A DNA stretch of 64,000 bases from Sulfurimonas sp. (GCA_021732045.1 JAKFWK010000002.1:186001-250000); one strand, 5' to 3'; counted from the stretch's first letter, positions 28,289 through 38,352 are shown. Numbers and translations: made by a program. Notes: generated from the letters alone by a model not told the origin.

Positions 28289-29002
28289 ATGTCCAATATT
28301 ATGATTAAAATCAAGAACCTAACTAAGAGCTATTCCACTTTTGCTGGTAAGGTAGCAGTTCTTAGAGGTATTGATTTGGAGGTACAAAGTGGCGAATTTT
28401 TAGCGATTATGGGTGCATCTGGATCAGGTAAATCTACCTTAATGAATATCCTAGGATGCCTAGATGCTCCAAGTGGTGGAATTTATGAGCTAAATGGAGT
28501 CAATGTACAAAATCTAAATAAAAATGCTCTAGCATCATTTCGAAATCATATAATCGGATTTGTTTTTCAAGGGTTCAATCTTCTTCAGCGCATGACACTG
28601 GTTGACAACATCGCTCTTCCACTGGTTTATGCTGGCATTCCAAGAGAGCAACGCAACGAGAGAGCTAATGCTATGTTGATAAAAGTTGGTTTAGAAGGAT
28701 ATGGGACATATCGCCCAAACCAAATCTCTGGCGGTCAGCAACAACGAGTTGCAATTGCCCGAGCTTTGATTAATCATCCAAAACTTATTCTAGCAGATGA
28801 GCCTACCGGTAACCTTGACACAAAAACAAGCCAAGAGATTATGGAGTTGTTTAGTGAGCTTAACATAACAGACGGAATTACTGTTATTCTTGTGACACAT
28901 GAGCTGGATATTGCCCAATATGCGCGACATATTATCCATGTCAAAGATGGACAAATTAATTTTCGTGAACCAACTAAGCGCATGAAAGAGATAGAAAAAT
29001 GA
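28289..29002 (+). CDS. macB: MacB-type ABC transporter ATPase (stand-alone)
   Basis: Nucleotide-binding subunit of the MacAB-type pump. It shows Walker A GASGSGKST, Q loop FVFQGFNLL, ABC signature ISGGQQQRVAIARAL, Walker B LILADEPTGNLD and H loop VILVTHEL. In E. coli MacB this domain is fused to the membrane domain; here the permease is a separate gene overlapping by 4 bases, the LolD/LolE-like layout. The 237-residue length matches a stand-alone ATPase. Confidence 0.95.
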   Translation: MSNIMIKIKNLTKSYSTFAGKVAVLRGIDLEVQSGEFLAIMGASGSGKSTLMNILGCLDAPSGGIYELNGVNVQNLNKNALASFRNHIIGFVFQGFNLLQRMTLVDNIALPLVYAGIPREQRNERANAMLIKVGLEGYGTYRPNQISGGQQQRVAIARALINHPKLILADEPTGNLDTKTSQEIMELFSELNITDGITVILVTHELDIAQYARHIIHVKDGQINFREPTKRMKEIEK

Positions 29003-30219
29003 TCTGGTTTATGCTACGCGAAGCATTTGATGCCATGATAGCAAATAGAATGAGATCTTTCTTAACTATGCTTGGGATGATGATTGGCGTTGGCGCAGTT
29101 ATAGTTATGTCAGCTATTGGAACGGGGGCTCAAGATGTGGTCGAAAAGTCAATCTCTTCTATGGGTAGCAATCTATTTATTGTTCTCTCTGGCTCAACTA
29201 CATCTGGTGGAGCACGAATGGGAAGCGGTGCTACACCAACGCTCACACTTAGTGATGCAGAGGCAATTGCTGAACTCCCGTCTATCGGAGCAGTCGCACC
29301 AATCGCACCTGGGACAGCACAGGTTGTTTATGGTGCAAATAACTGGAGCACAACGATAATTGGCTCAACTCCAAGCGCGCTGATTGTAAGAAATTGGGAG
29401 CTAGAATCTGGTTATGCCTTTACAGATGCTGATGTTCGCGGAGCAACTAGAGTCGCTATAGTGGGTCAAACAATAGTTGAAAACTTGTTTAAAGATGAAG
29501 ACCCAATCGGCAAAATGATCAGAATTAAACAAGCTCCATACCAGATAGTTGGAGTTTTGACTAAAAAGGGGCAGAGCTTAGATGGACGAGATCAAGATGA
29601 TACAATCTTGGTGCCAGTCACAACAGCACAACGCAAATTATTTGGGTCACAATTTAAAGGAACAGTCCGGCTTATAATGGTTCAAGCTATCTCAGCAGAA
29701 CAGATGGATGAAACCGAAAAAGCTATGATGGAACTGCTGCATCAGCGCCACCGCATAAGAGATAATGCAGAGGATGATTTCTCTATTAGAAACTTAGCGG
29801 CAATGGCTGCTGCTGCGGCTGATACTGCTGAAGTAATGTCACTAATGCTAGGTGCGATAGCCTCAATCTCACTACTTGTGGGAGGCATAGGAATCATGAA
29901 CATCATGCTTGTCTCAGTAACTGAAAGAACAAGAGAAATTGGCATCCGAATAGCCATTGGCGCACAAGAGAGAGATATTTTACTTCAGTTTTTACTCGAA
30001 GCGCTTATGATATCGTTAATTGGGAGCTTGATTGGGATACTACTTGGTGTTGGTGGCGCACTAATAGCTGAGCGTTTTTTCTCAATGTCAGTTATCTTCA
30101 CCTCACAATCCATCCTAAGCGCCTTTGGAGTAGCTGCAATGGTAGGAATTTTCTTCGGCTTCTACCCTGCCCTAAAAGCCGCTAAAATGGTGCCTATTGA
30201 TGCGTTGCGTTATCAGTAA
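28999..30219 (+). CDS. MacB/FtsX-type ABC transporter permease
   Basis: Membrane subunit of 406 residues with the type VII ABC layout: an N-terminal membrane helix after MIWFMLREAFDAM, a large periplasmic domain (about residues 45-270), then three C-terminal helices in the FtsX domain. Visible motifs are RSFLTMLGMMIGVGAVIVMSA, the Gly/Ser-rich early periplasmic stretch, GGIGIMNIMLVSVTERTREI and FGFYPALKAA. Together with the ATPase, MacA and TolC it forms a mechanotransmission efflux pump, probably for a peptide, lipid or macrolide-like substrate. Confidence 0.95.
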   Translation: MIWFMLREAFDAMIANRMRSFLTMLGMMIGVGAVIVMSAIGTGAQDVVEKSISSMGSNLFIVLSGSTTSGGARMGSGATPTLTLSDAEAIAELPSIGAVAPIAPGTAQVVYGANNWSTTIIGSTPSALIVRNWELESGYAFTDADVRGATRVAIVGQTIVENLFKDEDPIGKMIRIKQAPYQIVGVLTKKGQSLDGRDQDDTILVPVTTAQRKLFGSQFKGTVRLIMVQAISAEQMDETEKAMMELLHQRHRIRDNAEDDFSIRNLAAMAAAAADTAEVMSLMLGAIASISLLVGGIGIMNIMLVSVTERTREIGIRIAIGAQERDILLQFLLEALMISLIGSLIGILLGVGGALIAERFFSMSVIFTSQSILSAFGVAAMVGIFFGFYPALKAAKMVPIDALRYQ

Positions 30220-30245
30220 AGAGCCAAAGTCTAATTCTTGTTTCT

Positions 30246-30641
30246 TTATTTAATCAAAAAAGTTTTTAAAAGGAGTTCTTCTACATACTCCTCGGTCTGA
30301 TACCCATATATCTCTTCAACTATTTCAGATGCTTTTTTATCGTTTGACTTAATCATATATGTCATAGGATATATTATGATTTTAAATCCAAACTCTTTTC
30401 TCAATTGTGAAAAAATTTCACTTCCCTTCTCAACTTTAAAAAATTTTATATTTTTGCTATATTTTTCTACAATCTTGCCTTGCAACTCTATTTCATATTT
30501 TGTACACCAAGGACATCCCTTTTTTTCAAAAACCAAGAATACTAGGCTATTCTCTTTTAGTTGCGAGAGTGATTTTAAATCTTCAATAGCATTAAGCGGT
30601 ATATATAAAAACAATAGTATTATCAAAAGTAGTTTTTTCAT
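30246..30641 (-). CDS. Exported thioredoxin-like protein (SoxW/DsbE-like)
   Basis: A 131-residue thioredoxin-fold protein with a signal peptide (residues 1-18). The active site is GCPWCTKYE (C-x2-C) near residue 42, and the cis-proline region is IIYPMTYM. The short form with a CPWC motif resembles SoxW-like periplasmic reductases of sulfur oxidisers; DsbE/CcmG-type roles are also possible. It converges on the MacB permease gene. Confidence 0.75.
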   Translation of the reverse strand: MKKLLLIILLFLYIPLNAIEDLKSLSQLKENSLVFLVFEKKGCPWCTKYEIELQGKIVEKYSKNIKFFKVEKGSEIFSQLRKEFGFKIIIYPMTYMIKSNDKKASEIVEEIYGYQTEEYVEELLLKTFLIK

Positions 30642-30893
30642 CTTTTCCCCTTTCTACAATCTACCCTATTTTTGCATATAAACAATTAAAAGAAAGGTAA
30701 GTTCTATCAAAAAAGCTCAATATCTTCCCATAAAAAGGTGAAATGCTTACAAAGCAGATTATATACAAGCTCATTTACAAATTAGAATTTAAAAACGATA
30801 AGGGAGTCTAGAACTCGATAGCAATTAATATTTAAGATTTTATCCCATTTAACTATATAAGACATAATCAAAACACAAAACAGAGGAGTTACT

Positions 30894-31435
30894 ATGAAAC
30901 TATACGCGCCTTGGCAGAGGGCTTTTGAGAAAATAGCTACTCCTTTTGAGTGGTTTCTTCATGCTCAAACAACTACTGGGCTTATTTTAATGCTTATGAC
31001 AGTCGTTGCTTTAATCCTCGTAAACTCACCATTTGCAGATGCTTATCTACACTTTTTTCACATAAAAATAGATATTTTTATAGGATAGTACGGTTCTCAA
31101 AAAGTATTCATCACTGGATAAATGATGGACTTATGGCAATCTTCTTTTTTATAATCAAATTAGAAATAAAAAGAGAGATTTCGGTTCCCAATCAGCTAGG
31201 CTTGAGCACTCGCTTCATCTTCCTGTGAGTTTAGTAGTTATTCCTATTTTTGCACTCGCCAACACCAGTGTTTCAATCGATTTTTCATCAGCATGCGAGA
31301 CTCTGCTTCAACCCATCTCTTCAAGAATCATAATCTGGCTTATTTTTGGAAAAGATAGGAATTTTAGCGGCATCTCTACTTGCCGGATTACTTGGTTTTA
31401 TCTGGCTTAGATATGTTGCAGAAGGCTCAAGCTAG
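30894..31435 (+). pseudogene. nhaA: Na+/H+ antiporter NhaA, degraded remnant
   Basis: Pieces of NhaA in order but in different frames. Frame 1 gives the N-terminus ([22 protein letters not shown]). After a stop at 31086-31088 another frame gives [14 protein letters not shown] followed by LEIKREI. The middle of the protein, some 250 residues in NhaA, is missing. Then [24 protein letters not shown] appears, and after another shift the C-terminus LLGFIWLRY. About 180 residues survive of a protein of nearly 390, so no antiporter can be made. Confidence 0.93.
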
Positions 31436-31485
31436 AGAAGTTTTTTACTTCCGAGCTAGAACCCAGAAACAAAAAATAATTACTA

Positions 31486-33513
31486 TTAAATCGTAATCTC
31501 TTTAATATCCGCAATCTTTAAAATACTCTTATAGATTGACCCAACAAGCGCTTTTCTGTTGTTTTTAACACTCTCATTTTCAGCATTTACCATAACACTC
31601 TCAAAGAAAGTATCGAGCTCAGGCTTAAGTCCCAAAAGTGCATCTAACTCCTCTTCGTAAGAGTTGTATTTAACACTAACGACTTCCTTATATCTTCTAT
31701 CTAAGCTGCGCTCAGCTTCTTCTTCAAACAATTTTGCATCTACGCTCAAGTCTACCGACAAATCAATATCTTTTGTAATGTTTGATACTCTCTTAAAAGT
31801 AGAAAATGCCTCACTGAAGCCTTCGCTGTTTACCATTGTGTTTAGTGCGTATATCTTTTTACCCATAGCAACCAACTCTCGCTCGCCAGTTACAAAAACT
31901 GCTTCTATGATAGATGGATTTACTTTATAAAACTGCTTTATCCGCTCTAAGAAAAAGATTTCTAATTTTTTTGTATCAAAATCACTGTAGTTTTTAGACA
32001 ACAAATCCATAGTTTTAACTATATCAAACTCAAGTTCATACTTCTCTACGATTCTTACCAAACCATTTACGGCACGACGAAGGGCGAATGGATCACGAGA
32101 ACCTGTTGGGATTTGATTCACACTAAAGAGTCCAAGAAGAGTGTCTAGCTTTAAGCTCATAGCAACAATCGCACTCATGAGGGTTGATGGAAGTGGGCTA
32201 TCTTCACCATTTGGTAGATACTGCTCTTTGATGGCAAGTGCAACTTCTGCACTCTCACCCTGCTCTAAGGCATAGTAGCAACCCATGATGCCCTGCAACT
32301 CTGTAAATTCATAAACCATCTCACTTGTTAAATCAGCTTTGGCGAGCAATACAGCTCTTTGTAGTAAAGAGTTTTCAAAACCGGCTGGTTTGTAGATCTC
32401 AAACAACAAATTTGCTATCTTTTTTTCTCTCTCTATCTTGTCAGCCACACTGCCCAAACCATTAAAAAATGCAACTTTTTCAAGCTCTGTGGTGCTTAAA
32501 CCTTTTTTTAAGTCATTATCATAAAAGAAAAGCCCATCCGACAAACGAGGCCTCAAAACTCTCTCATTTCCCTCTATAACTTTTGAGAAATCATCGGTTA
32601 GTGCGTTTGAGACGACGACAAATTTATTTATAAGTTTGCCATCTTTAAAAACTGGAAAATATCTCTGATGCTCTTTCATTGAAGTAATAATAACCTCAGG
32701 TGGCAATCTTAAAAATTCTTTATCAAAAGAACCAAGAAGCGGCGTTGGATGCTCTGTAATAGCTACAACTTCTTCAAGCAAATCCTCATCAATTTCTATT
32801 TTTATACCATTTTTCTCTTCAAGCTTTGCAAAATCACTTAAAATCTTCTCTCTTCTCTCATCGGCAAAAAGTGTTACTCCACCTTTTTTAAGAAGCTCAA
32901 AATAGTCTCTTGCACCACTAACACTAACCGCTTCAAAGTTACTTATACGATGCACAAAAGTAACTTTAGATGATTTTTTACCAAAGAGTTCCATCTCAAC
33001 AAGCTCATCATTAAGCATCACATTTACCCAACGAATAGGACGGATAAAACTCTCTTTTAAACTTCCCCATCTCATAGATTTACCAAAATCAAGTGATTTT
33101 ATCCACTCATCTATTATCGTTGGCAAAAGCTCTACTGAGGGCGCTCCTTTTAACTCTTTTTTATAGTAAATAATCTCTCTACCATCTTTTACTGTAGTGG
33201 ATATTTCACTCATCAAAACGCCACACTTTTTAGCAAAACCAAGAGCCGCAGGTGTTGCCTCACCATCTTTAAACGCTACTGCAACTGGAGCGCCGAAAAA
33301 CTCTTCCACACTATCATCTTGCAGAGTTTTAAACTCTCTATGCCAAAGCACCAAACGGCGTGGTGTGTAGTGAAACTCAAACTCGCCCAAAAGAGACTGT
33401 TTTTCTAAAATATCTACATACCTTTTTTCTATATTTTTTAGCTCTTTTAAAAGTGGAACGGCTGGTAGTTCTTCTACGCCGATTTCAATAAGTAATGATT
33501 TAAACATTTGCAC
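31486..33513 (-). CDS. glyS: Glycyl-tRNA synthetase, beta subunit
   Basis: Beta subunit of the alpha2beta2 bacterial glycyl-tRNA synthetase, which charges tRNA-Gly and carries the tRNA-binding parts. The N-terminal LLIEIGVEELPAVPL, the FHYTPRRLVLW block, MRWGSL-x-FIRPIRWV and the SRDPFALRRAVNGLVRI segment near residue 465 are all diagnostic. The length of 675 residues is normal. The glyQ alpha-subunit gene is not in this window. It is transcribed divergently from sulP. Confidence 0.98.
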   Translation of the reverse strand: MQMFKSLLIEIGVEELPAVPLLKELKNIEKRYVDILEKQSLLGEFEFHYTPRRLVLWHREFKTLQDDSVEEFFGAPVAVAFKDGEATPAALGFAKKCGVLMSEISTTVKDGREIIYYKKELKGAPSVELLPTIIDEWIKSLDFGKSMRWGSLKESFIRPIRWVNVMLNDELVEMELFGKKSSKVTFVHRISNFEAVSVSGARDYFELLKKGGVTLFADERREKILSDFAKLEEKNGIKIEIDEDLLEEVVAITEHPTPLLGSFDKEFLRLPPEVIITSMKEHQRYFPVFKDGKLINKFVVVSNALTDDFSKVIEGNERVLRPRLSDGLFFYDNDLKKGLSTTELEKVAFFNGLGSVADKIEREKKIANLLFEIYKPAGFENSLLQRAVLLAKADLTSEMVYEFTELQGIMGCYYALEQGESAEVALAIKEQYLPNGEDSPLPSTLMSAIVAMSLKLDTLLGLFSVNQIPTGSRDPFALRRAVNGLVRIVEKYELEFDIVKTMDLLSKNYSDFDTKKLEIFFLERIKQFYKVNPSIIEAVFVTGERELVAMGKKIYALNTMVNSEGFSEAFSTFKRVSNITKDIDLSVDLSVDAKLFEEEAERSLDRRYKEVVSVKYNSYEEELDALLGLKPELDTFFESVMVNAENESVKNNRKALVGSIYKSILKIADIKEITI

Positions 33514-33615
33514 TCTTTCATATTAATTACGCGATTTTACCTACTGTTTAGTTAAAAAATACTGTTTTTTGAGACAGGAGTGATACAATTCTAATTAAAA
33601 AAAATAGGTACAAAA

Positions 33616-35253
33616 ATGAAAGAAATCTTTCAGCCAAAACTTTTCACTCTACTAAAAGAGGGCATCTCAAAAAAGCAGATAGTCTCAGATATATTTGCAG
33701 GAATCATAGTTGGTATTGTAGCGCTTCCCTTGGCTATTGCTTTTGCGGTGGCTAGTGGAGTCTCTCCAGAAAAAGGTCTTGTGACAGCAGTCATCGCTGG
33801 TTTTATCATATCTTTTTTAGGCGGAAGCAGAGTTCAGATTGGCGGTCCAACGGGTGCTTTCGTCATAATCATTTACGCGCTAGTTGAGAAATATGGCATC
33901 GATGGGCTTATAATCTCAACTATTATGGCTGGAGTTATCTTAGTGATTTTTGGATTACTAAGGCTTGGTGCGCTACTTAAGTACTTTCCATATCCGCTAA
34001 TTGTTGGTTTTACAAGCGGTATCGCGGTCGTAATTTTCTCAACACAAGTCAAAGATGCACTTGGGCTAAATATAAACAAATTACCATCAGAATTCTTGCA
34101 AAAATGGGGCGTTTATCTCTCAAATATCCAAGATACAAATCTTTACGCACTTGCAATCACAATCGTAACCATCCTCATTGTTATCTACTCTAAACATCTA
34201 ACAACAAAGGTTCCAGGCTCTTTTGTGGCGATAATTGCCATAACCTTAGTCGTTACAATTCTTGATATTCCAGTCTCAACAATAGAATCTTTTTTTGGAA
34301 TAATTCCAAACAACATCAGCTTCACTCTGCCCCATTTAGATTTTAGTAACCTCTCCATGTATATTGCCCCTGCCCTCACCATAGCGCTTTTGGGTGGCAT
34401 AGAGTCTCTACTCTCGGCGGTTGTTGCAGATGGCATGATAAGCTCAGTTCATCGCTCAAACACTGAATTAATTGCACAAGGTATAGCAAACATAATAACA
34501 CCATTTTTTGGTGGGATACCAGCAACTGGAGCAATTGCAAGAACTGCCACAAATGTCAAAAATGGTGGAAGAACACCCATAGCGGGGATGGTTCACGCAC
34601 TAACACTTCTTCTAATTATGCTACTTTTTGCTGATTACGCAAAACTAATCCCGATGTCATGTTTAGCTGGAATCCTTATCGTGGTTGCCTACAACATGAG
34701 CGAATGGCGCTCTTTTGTCTCAATTTTAAGGGCTTCTCCGTTTGATGTGGTTGTTCTTTTGGCAACTTTCTTCTTGACGGTATTAGTAGATTTGACTATT
34801 GCCATAGAAGTTGGAGTTGTTTTAGCATCGCTGCTATTTATGAAAAGAATGGCAGATATTGAGACTATACTTCCAAATGAAGAGCGAAGTGAGCATGTGG
34901 AAAATTACTCAAATATTCCCAATGGTATCGCTGTTTATGAGATAGGAGGACCACTATTTTTTGCATCAGCAAAACAGTATGCGCAAACAATAAGAGACAT
35001 AGGTTTTTCAAGCAAAATCCTAATCATTCGTATGCGCCTTGTTCCGTTTGTTGATGCCACTGCCCTTAATAATCTAAAAGAGACCATTAGAACACTAAAA
35101 AATGCCGGAATCATTGTAGTTATGTCAGGAGTAAACTGTGGAGTTTATAAAGATTTAGAACAAAACCACATAGCTACACTTATAGGTAAAGAAAATATTC
35201 TTAAAACTTTTGAAGAGGCTCTCTCATACGCAAAGAGCATACTAAAAAATTAA
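33616..35253 (+). CDS. SulP-family anion transporter with STAS domain
   Basis: Membrane transporter of 545 residues with about 11-12 hydrophobic segments followed by a cytoplasmic STAS domain (from about residue 440, with VPFVDATALNNLKE). Motifs include ALPLAIAFAVASGVSPEKGL, the QIGGPTGAF loop, and GGIPATGAIARTATNVKNGGRTPIAG. SulP proteins carry sulfate, bicarbonate or other anions, usually with Na+ or H+; the substrate is not set by sequence here. It has its own transcript, ending in a hairpin. Confidence 0.93.
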   Translation: MKEIFQPKLFTLLKEGISKKQIVSDIFAGIIVGIVALPLAIAFAVASGVSPEKGLVTAVIAGFIISFLGGSRVQIGGPTGAFVIIIYALVEKYGIDGLIISTIMAGVILVIFGLLRLGALLKYFPYPLIVGFTSGIAVVIFSTQVKDALGLNINKLPSEFLQKWGVYLSNIQDTNLYALAITIVTILIVIYSKHLTTKVPGSFVAIIAITLVVTILDIPVSTIESFFGIIPNNISFTLPHLDFSNLSMYIAPALTIALLGGIESLLSAVVADGMISSVHRSNTELIAQGIANIITPFFGGIPATGAIARTATNVKNGGRTPIAGMVHALTLLLIMLLFADYAKLIPMSCLAGILIVVAYNMSEWRSFVSILRASPFDVVVLLATFFLTVLVDLTIAIEVGVVLASLLFMKRMADIETILPNEERSEHVENYSNIPNGIAVYEIGGPLFFASAKQYAQTIRDIGFSSKILIIRMRLVPFVDATALNNLKETIRTLKNAGIIVVMSGVNCGVYKDLEQNHIATLIGKENILKTFEEALSYAKSILKN

Positions 35254-35261
35254 TCTTTTCT

Positions 35262-35288
35262 TAAACAAGATAAATACGCTCTTGTTTA
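35262..35288 (+). terminator. Terminator hairpin after sulP
   Basis: Perfect 9-bp inverted repeat (TAAACAAGA / TCTTGTTTA) around a 9-base loop, 9 bases after the transporter stop. No long T run follows. Confidence 0.6.
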
Positions 35289-35350
35289 TGTTTGTGTAAA
35301 AGTTTTTATAGTTACAATATCACAATTTAAAAACATTAAAAGGATTAAAA

Positions 35351-35737
35351 ATGCCAACAATCAACCGTTATGTAGATATTGACACAGTAGAAAGAGAAAG
35401 TAAAAAAGATTATATTGACCGTCACTCACCATTTATTCACTGTGAGAGCAGTGCTAAAGAGGGAGAGATGTTTAGCGTAACTGTAAAAATGGGTAACGAA
35501 TACACTCATCCAGATGATTTTGACCACTACATAGCAAATGTAGCTCTTTACAATGGCGAAACTCTTTTAGCTCGTGCTGATTTTGTTGCTGGAACTCTAG
35601 CAAATATGAAAGCTCATGCAACGGTTACTTTCAACATTATTCCAACAGGAAGCAAGTTAAAACTAACTGCTCAAGCATACTGCACAAAGCACGGTATCTG
35701 GGAATCAACTCCAGTTGTTGTAGAAGTAACTAAATAA
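35351..35737 (+). CDS. Superoxide reductase (neelaredoxin type)
   Basis: Non-heme iron enzyme that reduces superoxide to hydrogen peroxide without making oxygen, typical of microaerophiles. The 128-residue protein has only the catalytic domain, with no desulforedoxin N-terminal domain. The iron ligands can be followed: a His in DRHSPFI, two in YTHPDDFDHYI, and Cys and His in AYCTKHGIWES near the C-terminus. A strong AGGAT site precedes the ATG. It is a single gene closed by a terminator. Confidence 0.92.
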   Translation: MPTINRYVDIDTVERESKKDYIDRHSPFIHCESSAKEGEMFSVTVKMGNEYTHPDDFDHYIANVALYNGETLLARADFVAGTLANMKAHATVTFNIIPTGSKLKLTAQAYCTKHGIWESTPVVVEVTK

Positions 35738-35745
35738 TTACTACC

Positions 35746-35769
35746 TGCCTTGGATTTAACTCCAAGGCA
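35746..35769. terminator. Bidirectional terminator hairpin
   Basis: Perfect 9-bp GC-containing inverted repeat (TGCCTTGGA / TCCAAGGCA) with a 6-base loop between the convergent superoxide reductase and EAL genes, followed by AAAATAAAA, which is a T run on the other strand. Confidence 0.75.
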
Positions 35770-35778
35770 AAATAAAAA

Positions 35779-37359
35779 CTACTTTAAACTCACAGATGGT
35801 GAATCTATATAAAACCCTTGCGAATAATTAACCCCCGCGTTTCTTACAATATCAAAAACAGTGCTTGAGTGGACATACTCGGCAATAGTTTTTATCCCGA
35901 GCTTATTTGCAAATTCAACAATTGTCTCTACAATAAAAAGTGAACTTGTGTCAATATCTATATTTTGAATCAAAGTACCATCAATCTTTATATAATCTGG
36001 ATTCATCTGAGTTAGATATTTAAAATTAGAATATCCACTTCCAAAATCATCAATAGCTATCTTAGCCCCATATCTTCTAACTTCAGATACAAATCGCTCA
36101 ACTCTTACAAAATCTTCTATAGCATCTGACTCCAACAACTCAAATACCACTCTGTTTGAAGCTTTTGAATTTTTTAATTTTTTTACTATAAATTCAAATA
36201 GCTCATAACAAACAATATCTTCAATAGAGAGATTAATACTAAATTCAAACTCATTATTCTCGAAAGTCTCAAATGACTTATCTATCATAATCTTTGTTAT
36301 ATCTTTATAGAGCTTTATCTTTTTTGCAACAGGTATAAATAGCGTTGGTGATATGATTTTTTCATTTTTATCAACCAATCTTGCCAGACACTCATATTTT
36401 GATATTTCACCAGTTCTACTATCTACTATAGCTTGAAAATATGGAATGATTCTTGAGTTTACAACGGCATCTCTGATGATACCCGAGAGCATTAAATTTC
36501 TCTCATAATCATTCTCAAAATTCATCCGATTTTCATATATCCAAAAATCTTTTCCACTCTCTTTTGCATACTTTAATGCCATTGATACTTTTGAGAAAAT
36601 ATTTGTTTTGTCAGCATTTGCACACGATGCAAGAGTAAAATCAATATATATTTTTATATCCTGATACTCAATAACAATATTTTTTAATTTTTCATAAAGA
36701 GAACTTAAATACTCTTTTAACTCATAGAATCCTATGTTTTCATCCATTATAAAAGCAAATTCATCACCAGAATATCTGTATAGAGTGTGTTGTGGTAAAT
36801 TCTTTTTAAGATACTTTCCAACATGCTCGATAACATAATCACCAATTATATAGCCATAGAAGTTATTTACCATTTGAAAGTTATCTATATTAAATATTAC
36901 TAACGCAAAATTTTGCCTATCATCTAAATCACTTCTTAGCTTATATACATTTGGAAGATTTGTTAGATGATCCGTAAAATATCTGCTAAAAATCTCATCT
37001 CTATATTTTTCTATTATTAAGTCTTTATTTTTTGTCTGTACAAAAAGTTTTTGAAGCAAGTCATGGTTAATATCTTCTATATTAAGCAAGCTATCCAATG
37101 AGTAGAGAACTAAATTTGTTTGATTTCTGTTTTCGTGTTTTAGAAGTACTATCTGTGAATTTTGCAGTTTCTTAGAGATAGCATCTTTTAAATTTTGAAC
37201 TAAAACAGTATTGTGTATAAAAGAGACTATGTGAACAAGAACTCTCTTGTTTTGAAAAATTTCGATACTTTTAATAACACTATCTATATCATTTGATGAA
37301 TTTAATATAAATTCACTAATCTCTATTTCACTATTATCTAAACTCAAAAAATACTCCAA
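35779..37359 (-). CDS. GGDEF-EAL domain cyclic-di-GMP phosphodiesterase
   Basis: A 526-residue cytoplasmic protein. The first 130 residues are unassigned. The GGDEF domain has YRYSGDEFAFIM, so its active-site motif is SGDEF, and the domain is likely a weak or regulatory cyclase. The EAL domain begins ECLARLV and holds the catalytic-loop IAIDDFGSGYSNFKYL, PDYIKIDG and IAEYVHS; it looks competent for hydrolysis apart from the changed EAL triplet (ECL). No membrane segment or signal peptide is seen. Confidence 0.88.
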   Translation of the reverse strand: MEYFLSLDNSEIEISEFILNSSNDIDSVIKSIEIFQNKRVLVHIVSFIHNTVLVQNLKDAISKKLQNSQIVLLKHENRNQTNLVLYSLDSLLNIEDINHDLLQKLFVQTKNKDLIIEKYRDEIFSRYFTDHLTNLPNVYKLRSDLDDRQNFALVIFNIDNFQMVNNFYGYIIGDYVIEHVGKYLKKNLPQHTLYRYSGDEFAFIMDENIGFYELKEYLSSLYEKLKNIVIEYQDIKIYIDFTLASCANADKTNIFSKVSMALKYAKESGKDFWIYENRMNFENDYERNLMLSGIIRDAVVNSRIIPYFQAIVDSRTGEISKYECLARLVDKNEKIISPTLFIPVAKKIKLYKDITKIMIDKSFETFENNEFEFSINLSIEDIVCYELFEFIVKKLKNSKASNRVVFELLESDAIEDFVRVERFVSEVRRYGAKIAIDDFGSGYSNFKYLTQMNPDYIKIDGTLIQNIDIDTSSLFIVETIVEFANKLGIKTIAEYVHSSTVFDIVRNAGVNYSQGFYIDSPSVSLK

Positions 37360-37459
37360 ATAAACACGCGTTACACCATTCTATCAAAAAATTATAAAGT
37401 TGCTTTTAATCGCTCTTTAAATAAACTTCCTATCTTACTTCAGTTTCAAAAGGTTACTA

Positions 37460-38122
37460 TTGAAATCATTTCAAAATCTACTTCTACTTCAAAATTTATA
37501 TAGATTAAGAGCTGTTGGATATGAATATAGTGACTCATTTTTTATCAATCAAAAAAGCATCAATAAAACAGCTCTCACCATCGATGAACTAAACAAAGAG
37601 ATCTCAACATGTCATCTATGCGACTTAAGCAAATCAAGAACTCAAAGCATGAGCGGATATGGCAATCCTAACGCTGAGATAATGATAATTGATTATACCG
37701 TTTCAGCAAATGAAGACAATACAAACTCATACTACTGTGGCAGATCTGGAGAGGTTTTAAAAAATATGATTCAAAATGTTTTATGTCTATCAATAGAAGA
37801 TATATATTTTACCCATGCTGTAAAATGCAAACCACTAGGCTCAAATATGCCATCAATTTCGGAATGGGACTCATGCAAAAACTATCTTCTTAGACAGATA
37901 GAGTTTATAAAGCCAAAAATAGTTGTAACACTAGGTGAAGAAACATACGCCAAAGTTACATCTGAGAATAATAACTTTCAAAGCGTCAGAGGACATGTTA
38001 TAGATTTTAAAGAGTATAAACTCATACCAATCTACCATCCAAATCATCTTCTTAGAAATCCTAAAGATAAAATGGTTGCATTTAATGATCTAAAAACTAT
38101 AAAGAGCTGTTTGGTAAATTAA
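37460..38122 (+). CDS. Uracil-DNA glycosylase family 4-like protein, divergent active site
   Basis: Iron-sulfur protein of the UDG superfamily, 220 residues. The cluster cysteines are visible: CHLC near residue 52, then the Cys of VKCKPLG and of WDSCKNYL. The second catalytic motif HPNHLLRNPKDK is conserved. The first motif, normally GEAPG followed by a GRPF-type turn, is replaced by IDYTVSANED, with CGRSG following. Base excision may be altered or directed at another lesion. TTG 37460 has AAAAGG 7 bases upstream. Confidence 0.75.
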   Translation: MKSFQNLLLLQNLYRLRAVGYEYSDSFFINQKSINKTALTIDELNKEISTCHLCDLSKSRTQSMSGYGNPNAEIMIIDYTVSANEDNTNSYYCGRSGEVLKNMIQNVLCLSIEDIYFTHAVKCKPLGSNMPSISEWDSCKNYLLRQIEFIKPKIVVTLGEETYAKVTSENNNFQSVRGHVIDFKEYKLIPIYHPNHLLRNPKDKMVAFNDLKTIKSCLVN

Positions 38123-38323
38123 AACGAGGCTAACTACAACTAGCCATAATCCAGACCGCTGAATCCACTCTTTTTTTGGCTTTGTCTTTTTCTAATATAT
38201 AGAAAAAAGTAATATATCTGAGTGCTCAATCTTCATAATATGCTCCTTAAATTATAATTTTTTATCGACAAACAATAGACATTTCTTAGTGCCATCTATA
38301 GGGAAAAGATTTTTATTTTAGTA

Positions 38324-38352
38324 TTGACATTTATTATAAATTTCACTATTAT
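38324..38352 (+). promoter_or_regulatory. Promoter of the TDT transporter gene
   Basis: TTGACA at 38324-38329, a 17-base spacer, then TATTAT at 38347-38352, about 38 bases before the start codon. This is the best matched -35/-10 pair seen in the window. The bases before it (38123-38323) hold no clear gene. Confidence 0.55.

Noticed and set aside
38123..38323. Minus-strand frame fragments with a short hydrophobic stretch
   Set aside because: Interrupted by stops and too short to identify; possibly a gene relic but not supportable.
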